64,000 nucleotides of DNA from Lactarius indigo. Its lineage: Eukaryota > Basidiomycota > Agaricomycetes > Russulales > Russulaceae. Shown here piece by piece: positions 1 to 11,035 of this stretch. Location of the stretch: contig JAFKAC010000002.1 in NCBI GenBank assembly GCA_025766275.1, forward strand, positions 1,612,001 to 1,676,000, given 5' to 3'. Position numbers and translations under genes: made by a program. Numbering within the stretch: position 1 is the stretch's first letter; each line of letters begins with the position of its first letter. Below the pieces are notes generated by a model. That model was not told the DNA's origin and made no database searches. It worked only from the letters and a program-made list of their open reading frames with translations.

Positions 1-2562
1 AAATGCGAGGTGCAGTGCGTGGAAGAGCAGGTCACTCGTAGTCGCAGTCGTAGTTGCCGCCGCCGTAGCCGCAGTGCCTGCAATGCGGGGCTGTCGTGGC
101 GGCGCGACGTCGAGTTCGGGCGCTAAAGTGAGCGACTGGACCAGGGCGTACAATTGCGTATCGAAGTCGCTCAGGTCCATGTTGAGCGCTTCGCCTGATA
201 GGGTGAAAAGGTAGAGGAGTGTGCGGTGCCGTCCCGTCTGACTGACAGAGCGGGCGTTACGCACCTTGTCCGGAGAGGAGTTCGTATGCCGTAATGATGC
301 ATGATAGCTGGAGCCGGACGTGTTCAACGTGCGCGGCTGGCCCGTGCAAATTTTCTGGTGGGGTCGCGTCTTTCTCGCCCCCGTTGGCGTGAGGCATGCG
401 CGTGACCAAATCTTTCAGTACCCGCATCAGGTCCCGGAAGAAATCGACGCTGACGAGATGGGCGTATCTTGAGATGCCCTGAAGCGCGGCAGGGAGCAAC
501 GGAGTCGGTACCGGGTTCTTCAGTATGCGGAAGTACAATACAAACAAGAGTTTCAGGGTTTCTGTGTGCTTGACACGGCCGCGTATAATTGACAGATCGA
601 AGCAGAGAGAACCCGTCAAGACTTACGTTTGAAGCGCGTTCTTCTTTGTCCACACTAGCTTCGGCCTCCTTCAGTTCCTTCTCAATCTCCTTCTTTTCCT
701 TCAGAGCTTTCTTTGCCTTTTTGCTAAGATGGCTAGACTCCGCTCCTTTTACTTTCGACTTCTTCCGTTGGTTTAACTTCTCCCGCTTGATCTCTTCACG
801 TTCTGCCCTTGCTTCTGACGCGCGTACCCCAAGTTCGGATTTGAGTCGGAGATGCAGAAGGCATGTCAAAACGTTCGGGTGCACGGCAAAGTGACGCTCT
901 TTGATCATACGGTTCAGAAGCCGCACTATCTCGAGCGACGGGACGCCAGTCTTATCCGCGCGGAACACAGATATGACACTGTCCAGGCAAAGATTTGATG
1001 CCTGCACGACAAGGGTCGAATGGGGTTCACACGTGTGTAACGAGAAGGGTCACAGCACCTCATCCCATGACTTTTTGCTTAGCCGAGCTACGATGGCACT
1101 CATTATGTTAACGCGAAAATTGAAGTGAGTGACCTCGACGAAAAGGGTGCACAAGCATTGTAGGGCGATGCTTTCTAAGCCCGATTTTGCTGCGAAATCA
1201 GATGTGGGCATCATCTTCTGAGGACTGGACAGAAAATTCAATGTCGCCTACCCTTCAGCTCTCCGTCAAGACATTTGAGGTAGTTTTGGTACACGCCGAC
1301 GAGACCTTGTTCCCATTCACGGGTACGGGCAACCATCTGGCTGACCTTCTCCGCTTTTTCTTTGTCAGTTAGCTCGCGGATGCGGTAGCCGGGGACGATG
1401 TCCTTAAAAACAGCCAGCTGCGACAACATCGCTAACTTGCGGATATGGGGGTCATTAGCGACGGGTTCGGGTCGGGTCGGGCTTGATACCTCGTGCAAAG
1501 AGAAGGTGTGAAGCCGCCGTAAGAGACCGAGCTGCAAATCGCCTCAGTCGCGATTAGAAGGATATGAGTTGGGAGCCTCACACTATTTTCGGGATCCGCA
1601 ACGATTTCCTGGCAGATGCTAGCGATTTGCTCCTCCGCGAGTTGTATTCGTAGTTTTCTTGACCGGGTGCCGATGACATCGATGACGGATAGCCGTCCGA
1701 AACGAGCACCTGTTGTGATGTCCTCTCTCGGCGATTCGGGCTCGAGCATGCTCTCCAGAGTATTCTCCTCCTCGCTCTCCTCCTCAGACTGCGCCTTCAC
1801 TACTGGCCTGTGACCAGTTTTTTGTATTTGACCATCGAGGAGCTTAATTGGTAGTCGGTCAATGACAGAATCTCCCTCTGACCACGATGGTCGCCTCCCT
1901 CGTGGGACAGCCTCATAAAACATCTCGGCGTCCGAATCCGTTCCCGCTCGTTTCGCGCGTGGGCGATGTCCAGCAGACTCTGGTGGTTCGTCTTCTTCCG
2001 ACGCGACATCTTCTGACAAGCCAGGGTCAACCTCCGATGAGTCCCCTCCGATATCAGAGGACCAAACCTCCTCATCGTCAGTGTGTGAGTTGACGGAAGG
2101 AAGGTCGTCGTCGTCGACGGGAACCCTGCGCACAGGCCGATCAAAGCGGTGCAAACGGTCTTGCTCCCTCTTACTCCTAGTACAGAGTTAGCGTCTTAAG
2201 CCTCCACCAAGGTAAAACAACCCGCACCTCGAAATCCCCTTTTCGTCGAGAGTTTGTAAGAACGAAACGCCAGTTCCGAATTCCTCGATGACGCCGAGGT
2301 CTTCGTCATCGAGCTCAGAATCTTCGCTATCACGTCGACCACGAGGAACTTCGATTATAGGTCGGTCAAAGGCACGGGCTTTGCCTTTTGAATTAGCAAA
2401 TTTCGTAGGCTTGGTGGATGCATCGGATGGAGTGACCACTTTGCGCCTTTTCGAGGGCCGCTAGAAGTTTGGATGAATGGCCATAGGAACTATTGTCGCG
2501 TATACAGGAGACAATACCTGGCTACTTTTGTTCTGAGCGGTTCTTTTTGCCTTGGCCACCAT
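1..2562 (-). CDS. NOC3: Nucleolar complex protein 3 (partial, C-terminus off the left edge)
   Basis: NOC3 works with NOC2 in 60S pre-ribosome maturation and export, and in yeast also in replication-origin licensing. The first exon starts at the ATG at 2562 (MVAKAKRTAQ), and an intron at 2461-2517 joins it to a basic RPSKRRKVV stretch. An acidic N-terminus follows, with the family signature RLPIKLLDGQIQKTG, then LAMLSQLAVFKDIVPGYRIR, a helical block with EVTHFNFRVNIM, and a lysine-rich KKAKKALKEKKEIEKE stretch near 640-760. Several further introns are visible, for example between ADPENS and LGLLRRL. The CBF/Mak21-type C-terminus continues past position 1. I see no frame break in the visible part. 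The gene is head to head with APC5, 131 bases away. Identification is firm; some exon edges are approximate. Confidence 0.93.
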
Positions 2563-2693
2563 AGCAAACGACAGAGAGCAAGAGAGTCCTGTGAGGTCAT
2601 GGCTGTACTAAAATGGTAATATGCTCTCACTGTCGACGCGTGAAACTGAAGCGCCGAAGCGAAGGATCAAGCTATCCAGACAGACAGCATACG
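2563..2693. promoter_or_regulatory. Divergent NOC3/APC5 promoter
   Basis: The 131 bases between the two start codons must hold both promoters. An ACGCGT (MluI cell-cycle box type) lies at 2636-2641, overlapping GTCGAC at 2632-2637. In yeasts MBF binds this hexamer at G1/S genes, which would suit APC5, but its use here is inference. There is no clear TATA box. Confidence 0.5.
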
Positions 2694-5519
2694 ATGGACG
2701 AGCTCGAATCACCGCCCACCGCGCATACACTCAGGCCTCATCACATCAGTTTACTCATGGTTATCATGCTACTTTATCGACATTACCCACGCAAGAGGTT
2801 CCACCCCTCTTTCCTTATTCAAGTCCATAGAGTATTGCTCGAGGAGACCGTCGAGGTATGTCTTTCAAGTAATCGCCAGCAGCACGATCGAAATTCTTTT
2901 CAGTTAACCCCGCCGAGGTCCTTTCCCAAGTTTCTAGAGGCACTGAAAGCGGCCCCTCATAGCGACGACCAGGGCGCGACTCCCTTTTTCGAGTCGCTTA
3001 AACCAGAAGTGCGTATGAGTCCTCTTAGTTAATGGTCATTTCAACAGCTTACGATGTCAGTACATGGATTTTGTGTCCGTCGATCATATGACGAACTTCT
3101 TCCACGGTTTGCCCGACCACTTTTAGAGTCTTTCGCGACTCGACGAATCTTTCAGGTGTATCCTACCTGTACGTGGACCACAAAAGTGGAGAGGAGGTAT
3201 GTATGTCGCGACGCTCCCATACGTCTCGCTGGACCATAATCCCTCCGCAGGCAGATATCGTGAGGTCGTATCTAGGCTTGACGACCGATCTAACCGTCGT
3301 GGTAGAATCGGCGATCGATGTTTGGCTACTTTTGCCGAAGAGCCGTCGTTTCTTACATGAAGCTATCCTTTGCCGGCGTGTCTAAGCTTCGTCTAGACTA
3401 TCATGAATGGTTGAATGGAAATACCACAGCCGGGTACGAGTCATTCCGGAGGGATCTCATCACATTTGGTACGGCTTATTCTCGAACTCTTTCGTTGTTC
3501 GACTAACCGTCTTCAGATACATTGTTATTGAAGACGCATGCCGACGAGTACCGCTGGGCAGAGCCAGATGCTTACTCTGAGTCCGTGATCTCTCTTTATT
3601 CTTGTCTTGTTCCTGATCCCTACCCAGTTTCGAACGTGGGCTCGCGACTGGTGACTCGAACGCGGCCTCCGAGAGCCTGCGAAGATTCTTCGAACAACAC
3701 TTTCACGAGGGGAGTGACTCGTCAGTAAGCCCCCTGCTCGAACTCGTGTACCCAGTTCCTCAGATCTTCCATGTAGCGGTGTGCGGCAACATGCTTTGTT
3801 GAACTTGTCACGCATGCATTATCTACGGCACGAGCACTCAGCGGCCCGCAAGGTTATTGTCGTCCTTGGTCATTTCTCACAACCACCCTGACTTTGATAC
3901 GTTCCAGTTTCTGGTTGAGGCGATTGAGATATCTCGCCTTTCAGGAGACAAGGAAACACTCCAACTCTGTCAAGGGTTTGCTTGTTTTTGGATCTAAAAG
4001 GATTCCTTCCTGACAACGCCGTAGTTTATTGCATCGGCTCCAACCAAAGAACAAGAACCAAAAACCTGTCATCAATGAGATGCAACCCGGTCTTCATCCG
4101 ATCGAAGTTCTCTTTGACGTCGAGAAGCTCTTGAGAGTCAATAGCGTAAGTTGTACTGTCCTTGCTTGGTCTCACTGTGACTGACCAAGCTGGAGAACAG
4201 GAACAGCCCCTAAATGCCGCTTTCGAGAAAATAGTTCAGGCAGTCGGCCTTTACGATCACTGGATTGACGTACAGGGAAACTACCTAGACTATGCGGATC
4301 AATGGAGTCAGCACACCGTTCAGTCAATTGTTTGGAGTGCAGCAGGTGCTGCTCCTTTTTTTTCGTAACCTTTTTTGCACTAATGTTGACTTAGGTTGCG
4401 AAAAGCTGGCCGCTATTGAAGAGAGTATTGTCACTGCTTTCAGCGAGGTCGGCGGTGATAGTAATAATGCTCTCGTTGTTACCTTGAATCATGCTTATAG
4501 GGTGCGCCACACCGCTTTGCGGCGAAGTATTTGCTGAACAACCGTTGCAGCGAGCGAGACAAGGAGGATATCAGGATGCAATTGCCATTCTTCTGGAGCC
4601 CGACATTTGGAGGGGTCTGAGCCTCGATGACTACTCGCAGTGGGCGTTGCAGATCTGGCACATACTCGTTCTGAGGGCAAGCAGGCGGTTGAGTCATTTA
4701 TATGCCTTGGTTTTTTCTAAGCTAAATAAAGGATACACGCAGCGGGCAATTACGGCAGTATAATGACCTTTTGAAGACTATGCGTCCTGCAGGTCCCTTC
4801 AATCCTCGAGACTATTTTTTCAATGCCGCTACGTCGACCACATCGATCATTCGGGACCCACTATACGAATTTCTACAGATGAGGGTTCGTTTGCCCTTAT
4901 TCAGTCTCGCGTCTTAGAACTAATTAGTGCTTTGCAGCAAATTGGCCAGGCTGCCACAGCCGTCGAGCAGCTTCTGAGGGCCCTGTGGCACTCTGAATTT
5001 CAGTGTCGTTATGGTTCGTACCGTACGGGCATTATCCTGCTGGCGGACATCGGCCTGGAGTTTGGGATGACCAAACACTGTAAGAGAATCCTCGAAGAGA
5101 TCATGCCACAGGTGCGGAGTCATAAGATGAGATGTCGGACGAATCTAACGTCGCAATTTAGGTCATTGATGGCGATGATCTCGAGCAACGTGCTCTGGCC
5201 TGCTTTACTCTTGCGCGTTGTACCATTGCAGCCGGGGAGCGGTCACGGGAATCCATACGCGAAGCTTTGCCATATCTCGAAATTGCTGAGAAAGATTATG
5301 CGACGCTCGAGATACTACGTTCACTCGCGGATGTGCAGTTCCTGGTTTCCGTGCTGTACCACAACCTGGACATGGTCGAAGAAAGAGACGCATCTGCGAC
5401 GAGGCATCTCGAAGACTGAGGAGGCGATGAAGGAAGCTGCTGTTGTAGTTGCAGAGGATTGGATAACTCAGGTGTGGGAACTGGTACTTGACATTGGGGC
5501 AGCACTCGCCAAGCGGTAG
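2694..5519 (+). CDS. APC5: Anaphase-promoting complex subunit 5
   Basis: APC5 is a TPR scaffold subunit of the APC/C, the ubiquitin ligase that drives anaphase and mitotic exit. The start chosen is MDELESPPTAHTLRPHHISL, matching the family N-terminus, where a 'TPxxIAxLVLL'-like helix opens the protein. The hallmark TPR block is clear around 3765-3970: RQHALLNLSRMHYL, then AARK, then an intron of about 55 bases, then FLVEAIEISRLSGDKETLQLCQG. This aligns with the human 'AALNLAALHCRFGHY...EAIRIAQESND' region. The C-terminus (LPYLEIAEKDYATLEILRSL, VSVLYHNLDM) fits the terminal TPRs. Many small introns interrupt the gene and several exon borders are unresolved. Function is assigned from similarity recalled by eye. 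Confidence 0.85.
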
Positions 5520-6256
5520 TATTAGACGTTCGACACGAAAGGTGGAAATGTGAACTTAGCCAAAGTGTTTTGCAGTAATTGATCAGCGCTAATCAGCGGG
5601 TTTCTCTTGGGCCCGTGAAACCCACCAGCATCAGCGCTGAGTTATCCTCACCCAGACCCTGAGCCTGGCCTGGAGTAGGTCCAGACAACACGGCACGGTC
5701 GATACAAACCGCCTCAATCGGGGTTTTTTCAATGAGAGCACAGCACCGACACCGCACGTTCAATTAACCTTGCAACGGTACCCAAATAAGGCCGATCAGC
5801 TTAGTGCGGGCAGATAGGGCCCAAGGTCCGGTGTCCGGTGATAACGCGATCAACTGAGACACGTTTGGGATTTCAAAATTGACGACATTGCAGACAAATT
5901 GCACCTATTCAGTTGATAACGTCATGACGCGGGAGCTCTGTGTTACAGCCGCAGGAATCGAACGAAACGAATGAGCCGGATACTCACCACCACGCGACAG
6001 TCCTATTCCACTTGGTATTCCAAGTCCACGCGATCATAGTGCAATGGGTGAAATCTTCGGATTTAAAATGTGAACTCACACAATGAGGAATTTGAATTGC
6101 AGACAACTTCCCTTCCCTAGCGTTGCACATACTTAGCTACAAAAAACCGAGTGCGCAGGTTTGTGTGGGGGATCTGAGACGAACTCGTGTCGAACAAGAG
6201 CCTTCAGGAAGCCAGCAATGAGACGAATAGGCGTCCAAGTGAATGAATTACTGTAA
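5520..6256. other. Gene-free spacer with a small hairpin
   Basis: No coding region is supported here. About 80 bases after the APC5 stop, GGGTTTC (5598-5604) and GAAACCC (5617-5623) form an inverted repeat, flanked by two direct copies of ATCAGCGCT (5582-5590 and 5630-5638). This may be a 3'-UTR structure. Nothing else stands out. Confidence 0.5.
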
Positions 6257-7772
6257 CTAATATGCAGCACATTTTAAAGTACAATCTAACTGTAATGGTG
6301 AAGAACGTGGCGTTGAACCTCTCATGGCGCAGCAAGACCGCTGAATCTGTACGGCCAGCGTTTGCCTGACCCACTGCGACTTGCCCAGGAACCAGAACAC
6401 CCAGTCACGGATCGTGTAGATGTGGATGGGCGACCAGGCAAACTTATCCCGGACGGCGGGAGACATGCCCACTGCACCGGCCATGATCTTGGTCATGCCG
6501 ATGACCTTGAGCGCAGCGATCACGGCGCAGCGTCATGTGCGCGCGCACTTTGTCGTCGGTCTCAGGAGATGGGCCAGCGGTGAGTGCAGCGGCGAGGACT
6601 GGGCCAAGCGTGATCGCGTCACGCAAGCCAAGGTTCATGCCCTGGCCTCCTGCAGGAGGGTGGATGTGCGCGGCATCGCCGATGAGGCACACGCTTGCAC
6701 CGGGCGAACCGCTCCCGAAATGTGTGAAGAAGGTCTCCGCGACGGCACAGCGGGTGCGGAAGCGCGTTGACCAGACGACGTCGCTCACGTTCACGGCGTA
6801 AGGGTTTTTGTTCTTGTCGGAGGAGAGCTTGCCTGGGCCATAACTCTCGATGAGCTCCTGGCAGTACTCGACGCTTGGTTTTGAGGGAGGCGCGCCGAGA
6901 GCGAGCGGGACACCGCAGGCGATTCGATAGACGGTCTTTCCGTGGGTTTCCTTTGAGTCTTTCATGGGATACTGGAGGGGAGAGAAGATAAAGAAGCTCT
7001 CGGTGCTGACGACACCGAAGAGGATGCTCGGAAGGGTGGGGGGTTCAGAGAATGTGACGTCGGCGATGACCATCTGCGCCAGAGTGTTTGCGTCCTCTGG
7101 CTCGCCGGGAACAGCATTTGGGTCCACGAAGCCCACACCGGATAGTTGGCGTATCTGTATGGCCATAGTTAGCATTAAGTCAGCGCCAGGAGATATCAAA
7201 GAACATACCGCAGACTGGGCGCCGTCTGCGCCTACCACGTACTGAGCGGTGATAGACTGGCCATTCTCAAATGAGACATCTACCGCACGACTGTCGTTAG
7301 AGTTTTCGCGCATTCCCACTGCCTTATAGGGACGAAAGACGGGAATTCCAAGCTCCTTCAACTTGTTACCAAGAACCTCTTCGGTGATGTGCTGAGGAAT
7401 AAGGAGGTAGTAGGGGAAGTTGGTTTTTCCAATCAACCCGTCGAAGTCGACGTTCATCAGAAGAGCATCGGTGCGGTCATAGTAATTCATTGCGGAGACC
7501 TTGATGCCACGTTCTACCAAACCATTAGCGCAGCGAATGGTGTCCAGAGACTTCAACGAGAGATTAGATGGGAACGCGATAGAACTGTTTAGAACTCGTA
7601 CCTCCAAGGTCGCCGCGTGAATAACCATGGCCCGGGAGGCATGTTCACCCTGCTCCACTGCGTCGACGATAGTCACGTCTTTGATGCCAGAATACCAAGC
7701 AGAGAGGGCACATGCCATGCCGGCAGGCCCTGCTCCAACAACAAGGAGTTTTGTGCTCGAAGGGAAAGACAT
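6257..7772 (-). CDS. FAD-dependent aromatic-ring monooxygenase, PheA/TfdB type
   Basis: This is a class A flavoprotein monooxygenase (FAD_binding_3 family) that would hydroxylate a phenolic or polyketide substrate using NAD(P)H and O2. The start is MSFPSSTKLLVVGAGPAGMA, with the GxGxxG FAD-binding loop at once. The DG motif VVGADGAQSA follows, and then GDAAHIHPPAGGQGMNLGLRD, the GD/pyrophosphate motif. Two introns are clear and in frame: 7551-7601 (51 bases) and 7155-7208 (54 bases). Near 6521-6532 the frame shifts by one base: family-like sequence continues as AVIAALKVIGMTKIMAGAVG to a stop at 6257. Either one base is wrong in the assembly or the protein is truncated. The thioredoxin-like C-terminal domain of true phenol hydroxylases is absent. 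There is no biosynthetic cluster around it, so the substrate is unknown. Confidence 0.82.
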
Positions 7773-9515
7773 TGTAAGTTGGTTGGCAAAAGCGCGCACG
7801 CACCATGGATTAAATACGCAGGAAGAAGATTGCCGTGGGTAGGTAGAGTCTTGCATCCCGATGTCTTGCATAATCTATCGGAACCGTGGGCGGGGACTGT
7901 GACGACTGTTGCGGATCAGCGTCGGACCAACCCTAACAGGCCATGTAATTACCTTGTGGGCCGTGGGCCTTGCCAGTTGCCAGTTGATGGACTGTCCATG
8001 TCGTTGCACAGGCGCGCGGGAATTGAGCCCATATTGAGGCACAGGAGGCCTGCGATGTCCCCGGTAAAACGCCAAGTAGTGCGTCGCCTGGATGACTGTG
8101 CAGTGTGCACAGCCAGACAGATCCGAGCGATATTACCGACAAGGGCGGAACAGCGATCAACCCCGGGCATTGCCTCCTGCTGAGCAACTAGGCGGCAGCA
8201 AGTGGAATTTCATAAGCACAAGACTCGATGCTGCAACTTCAAGGTACAGTACTATCCAAGGTACCATCCCTTGCCTATCCTTCGGACATCGCCCGCCATT
8301 ATTCGGACACCACACCCTACTCTGCCCCAATTACCAAATCATCAAGAAGAACACGCGAATCTGCTCAACGTGATCACGCCTCTGCGCTGGTGAGAAGTTC
8401 TGCAAGTCCTAGCCTGAGCCTGGTCCTTGCCCAGGCTCATCTTGTGTTTGTAACAAAATTGCGGTTCACATCGCGACAAGTGGATTGACTCCTTGGATAT
8501 GCTTAGGAATGTATTGTACTGTATCGTAGTCGTATCGCAGAAACAAATGTGCGTATTCATTGATACTAGAACAAAGACCAGAGTGTGGAAGGCTCCTGTG
8601 TGCAGAACTGAAGTGCAGTGCTGTAGTACTCAAGACCTAGAGAGGTCACTCGCAAGGTTGCTATGGGATGAGATCGTGGGAATATCTCCAGGCTGGTAAA
8701 TTACATTGAATGCCTAGATTAGGCCCAGACAACAGCCACTATTATCACGACATGATGCCCACTCGGGTTTCAGGGCTCCGAGTCTTTACAGTACTGTAAA
8801 ATATGGTACGTACAGCGCTCCTGAAATTATGAATAGCGCCGATCACCCCGCATTGAGTTGAGGAACAGAAATGGCCCTTGCCTTGACCCTTGTCGCATAT
8901 AGCGACATGTTTTATAGGCTTGGATTCATCGCCACCTGTTGCGTACCACTCAAGCAGCAATCGGGAATTGTTGAAAAAAAAACCTTAAAATCTAGACGTG
9001 AGCTCAAAAGGCACACGTATGTGCAGCCGAGGAGGAGGAATATTCCTATATTGTCGACAAATGGTATGGCCGCAAGGACAGCATGCTTGGATCCTTTTGC
9101 TTAAGTATCACACGGAGCCTCCCCAACAACAAGGTCTGCCGATAGTCAGATGACGGTGTCTTCGCTGACTCAACACGGACGGCCAAGGTCTCCAAGAAGG
9201 TGGAAGAGGTGAGACTCGGAGTAGTTACCAGTTGGGCATCGTAGAGGAGGTGACCCGGACAGCATATACTTGGCAATGAGAGCACCTCTCGGGCGACCAG
9301 GGCCAACACCATATAACCATATTTCTCACCCAGTTTCATCCTTCCTCAGCCGTAGCCGTGAGAATTCTGTGCCACGACAGTTGGCTCCGATAGTCGGAAT
9401 ACTGTACTTGTGCTCGTACTGTGGTCAGGGGTGTCATCAGTGTCTATGATGCTCACTCGTTCTGCTGCTAGAGCCCTCAAAAAAAGGTATGTTTTGTTCG
9501 ATACACGCTCTGGGA
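7773..9515. other. Gene-poor spacer
   Basis: I see no convincing gene. A 97-residue minus-strand reading frame at 9046-9339 (with TFLETLAVR) vaguely resembles fungal F-box proteins but is too weak to call. The spacer is rich in TACAGTAC/GTACTGTA-type motifs (8244, 8514, 8785, 9399). Confidence 0.4.
8785..8800. repeat. 16-base perfect palindrome TTTACAGTACTGTAAA
   Basis: The two 8-base halves are exact reverse complements. The core CAGTACTG or close variants recur in many spacers of this window (see findings). The role is unknown; candidates are a protein-binding site, a 3'-end signal or the tip of a small transposon. Confidence 0.7.
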
Positions 9516-10830
9516 ATGCTTAGTGTGGTTTATGATGGTCTCCCAGAGGAAGTCTTCTTGGAGATATTTGGTACTTATCGGCAAGACATGGAACTCCAGC
9601 CCGAGTATGAAAAAATTCTGAAACAGTAGAAATGGGTGGTCTAAACTCACACATGTGTGCCGAAGTTGCGACGTGTCGTGCTTTCGTCACCCTCCCATTT
9701 ACTTGTGCACCTTGCTGCTTACTCCAGCGCAGGTCTTCGTTGGGCACCCGTGTTGAGCCGTCTCTTCCCCTTTCCGATTTTAATCGACTATTCGCGCTGC
9801 GTCCTGGACGGAAAGGGAAGAGAATCTCGCACTTGCCGCTATCAGTCCACCGTAGTCGTGTGCAGTGGAATTGCTTCTTCGAAGATCATACACGGACATG
9901 GCCAAACTCTTCAAGTCACTGAGTCACCCTTTTCAACAAGCTGGAAGGCCTCGAAATTTGTCCCACTCGCGGTCAGTTTGGTCAAGAGCTGATTCTCCCC
10001 ACCACGTTTCTCTCGGGTTCTGTCCCCATGTCTGCGACAGCTCACGTTACGGGAAGTTGTACCGAGGTGCTTATCCCCGCTATTGTCATCTGCAACGGGC
10101 CTTGTCGAACTTGCTCCGACCCTCAGGGTTGAGTACGGCGCACTGCCAGAGACTTCTCTCACTTGCGAATTTGGAGCGCATGTCTTGCCTGCGTCGCCTC
10201 GAGTTACATTTGAATTTTCGGCCCACCCACATGTCTCCCGAGTTTGGCCCACCGCTTCCTGCTAGTGCAGGAGATATTATCCCACCGTCGAAGCTCACGC
10301 ACCTCATCCTTTACGGGCTATAGATTATACTTTGCAGGCGCTCGTAGTTGGATTCGCCGCCCATCCCTGCAGCGTCTTGACCTTGCACTCTACGACCAGT
10401 CCTTTCACTTCTTCCCTATTTCGCATCTCTGTAAGCTCGTCCGTGACACAGGGCTGTCGATTTACTGCGGTTCACTTGGGCCCATCGCGTTCAAAGCTCA
10501 AGTTTTGCGCAGGCACGGGTTCTCAATCTGTTGATGATCAACCTTTTAAAATAATCGTTCCCGTACCTAGTCTCGTTGGTGCAGATGGGTCAAGAGCTTT
10601 CCGGGCCGTTGTCCACCGTCAAGAAATTCATCATGTCCCACAAGTGAAACTGGTTCGGGTACCAGCTTATGCGGCGCTCGATGTTGCGAATTCCGACGGT
10701 AGGTAGGGACGCTGTATATGTATCCATCTGTGATGCCTTTGAGCCACTCATTGCTGCACTGGCAACGGGCAGGACGCCCCATAACGTCATCTGGACATTT
10801 TGGATAGGCTTGGGATGAGGGATTATATAG
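9516..10830 (+). pseudogene. Decayed F-box protein gene
   Basis: The first frame gives MLSVVYDGLPEEVFLEIFGT, a clear F-box (LPxEhxxxIF), but it meets a stop after about 36 residues. The expected continuation is then found in alternating frames: LRRVVLSSPSHLLVHL (second half of the F-box), RLFPFPILIDY, ATGLVELAPTLRVEYGALPE, LERMSCLRRLELHLNFRPTH, SLQRLDLALYDQSFHFFPIS and FCAGTGSQSVDDQPFKIIVP. F-box proteins of this leucine-rich kind recruit substrates to SCF ubiquitin ligases and are hugely expanded in agaricomycetes. At least six frame changes, none at plausible introns, argue for a pseudogene. Assembly indels may account for some of them. Ends are approximate. Confidence 0.72.
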
Positions 10831-11035
10831 ATAATTAAACCGCACAACTCACATCCCTGTTCGGTCCCGCCACGTTGGAAGACCAACTTTGTGGTCACTG
10901 GCAAAATTGGCTGAAGAGTGGCAAATTGAACGCGTTATGTCACGATGAGTCACATGCTAAGTCGCGTCCGGCGCGGTTGAGGCCGACTCGGGTGAGTAAT
11001 TTGAAAGTGAACACCTTTTCCCACTTCAGCCCTTC

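Noticed and set aside
7617..8183. Plus-strand frame overlapping the monooxygenase start
   Set aside because: Antisense to conserved FAD-binding sequence and then spacer; no recognisable protein.
9046..9339. Minus-strand frame with TFLETLAVR, perhaps a second F-box relic
   Set aside because: Only one short stretch looks familiar and no F-box motif can be placed, so it is not called.
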